A DNA stretch of 30,783 bases, taken from a virus. The stretch covers positions 1 to 30,783 of IMG/VR virus record IMGVR_UViG_3300044522_000524; one strand, written 5' to 3'. Shown piece by piece: positions 30,762 through 30,783 of the stretch. Below the pieces are notes generated by a model. The model was not told the DNA's origin, ran no database searches, and saw only the letters and a list, made by a program, of their open reading frames with translations. Both the position numbers and the translations under genes were made by a program. Position 1 is the first letter of the stretch; each line of letters starts with the position of its first letter.

Positions 30762-30783
30762 GTTAGTGATAGTTCGAAGTTTG

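Noticed and set aside
1-30783. Lysogeny module or attachment site
   Set aside because: No integrase, repressor or tRNA-overlapping direct repeat pair was found. The tRNA-like element is internal and has no second copy here.

Overview
This window looks like most of the genome of a tailed phage or prophage. It has a dense, unidirectional gene set: about 45 genes, every credible one on the minus strand. Adjacent genes mostly overlap by 1 to 14 bases or abut (ATGA, GTGA, TGATG and TAATG junctions), so the genome is transcribed from right to left. A tail-tube protein, a tape measure protein and a hub-like protein are present and no sheath is seen, so a long non-contractile tail (siphovirus morphology) is most likely. 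No integrase, repressor, excisionase, helicase or DNA polymerase is visible. The host cannot be read directly. A short secreted-type protein with an SCQSGQC motif, a secreted thioredoxin-like protein and a csrA gene are compatible with a planctomycete host, but that is inference only.

Right part (about 30,760 to 23,900) is the early and nucleotide-metabolism region. Five small unknown genes sit at the far right, two of them tandem paralogues and two sharing an identical 28-bp leader. A block of 10-bp tandem repeats and a perfect 11-bp hairpin then precede a DUF2815-type single-stranded-DNA-binding protein. Two more small genes follow, then about 370 bases of structured non-coding DNA with a tRNA-like element, then csrA. 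After that come a zinc-ribbon/HTH-type protein, ThyX (flavin-dependent thymidylate synthase), a RusA-type Holliday junction resolvase and five small genes.

Middle part: small terminase-like protein, large terminase and portal (23,833 to 20,517). These are followed by a roughly 9 kb cassette not usually found at this place: a baseplate/fibre-linker-like protein, a 1,291-residue collagen-like fibre, a double LamG-type lectin protein, a fibre-associated protein, small holin-like membrane proteins, a staphylococcal-nuclease-like enzyme, a possible terminator, a secreted thioredoxin-like protein and a papain-fold cysteine peptidase.

Left part (11,308 to 233) is the capsid and tail module in canonical order: scaffold-like protein, major capsid protein, head-tail connectors, tail-completion proteins, tail tube, tape measure, tail hub and distal proteins. 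No tail-assembly-chaperone frameshift pair lies between tube and tape measure.

The points most worth following up are the papain-like peptidase placed where a prohead protease normally sits, the phage csrA with a CsrA-type motif in its own ribosome binding site, the D-arm-less tRNA-like element next to it, and the decamer repeat plus hairpin in front of the SSB gene.
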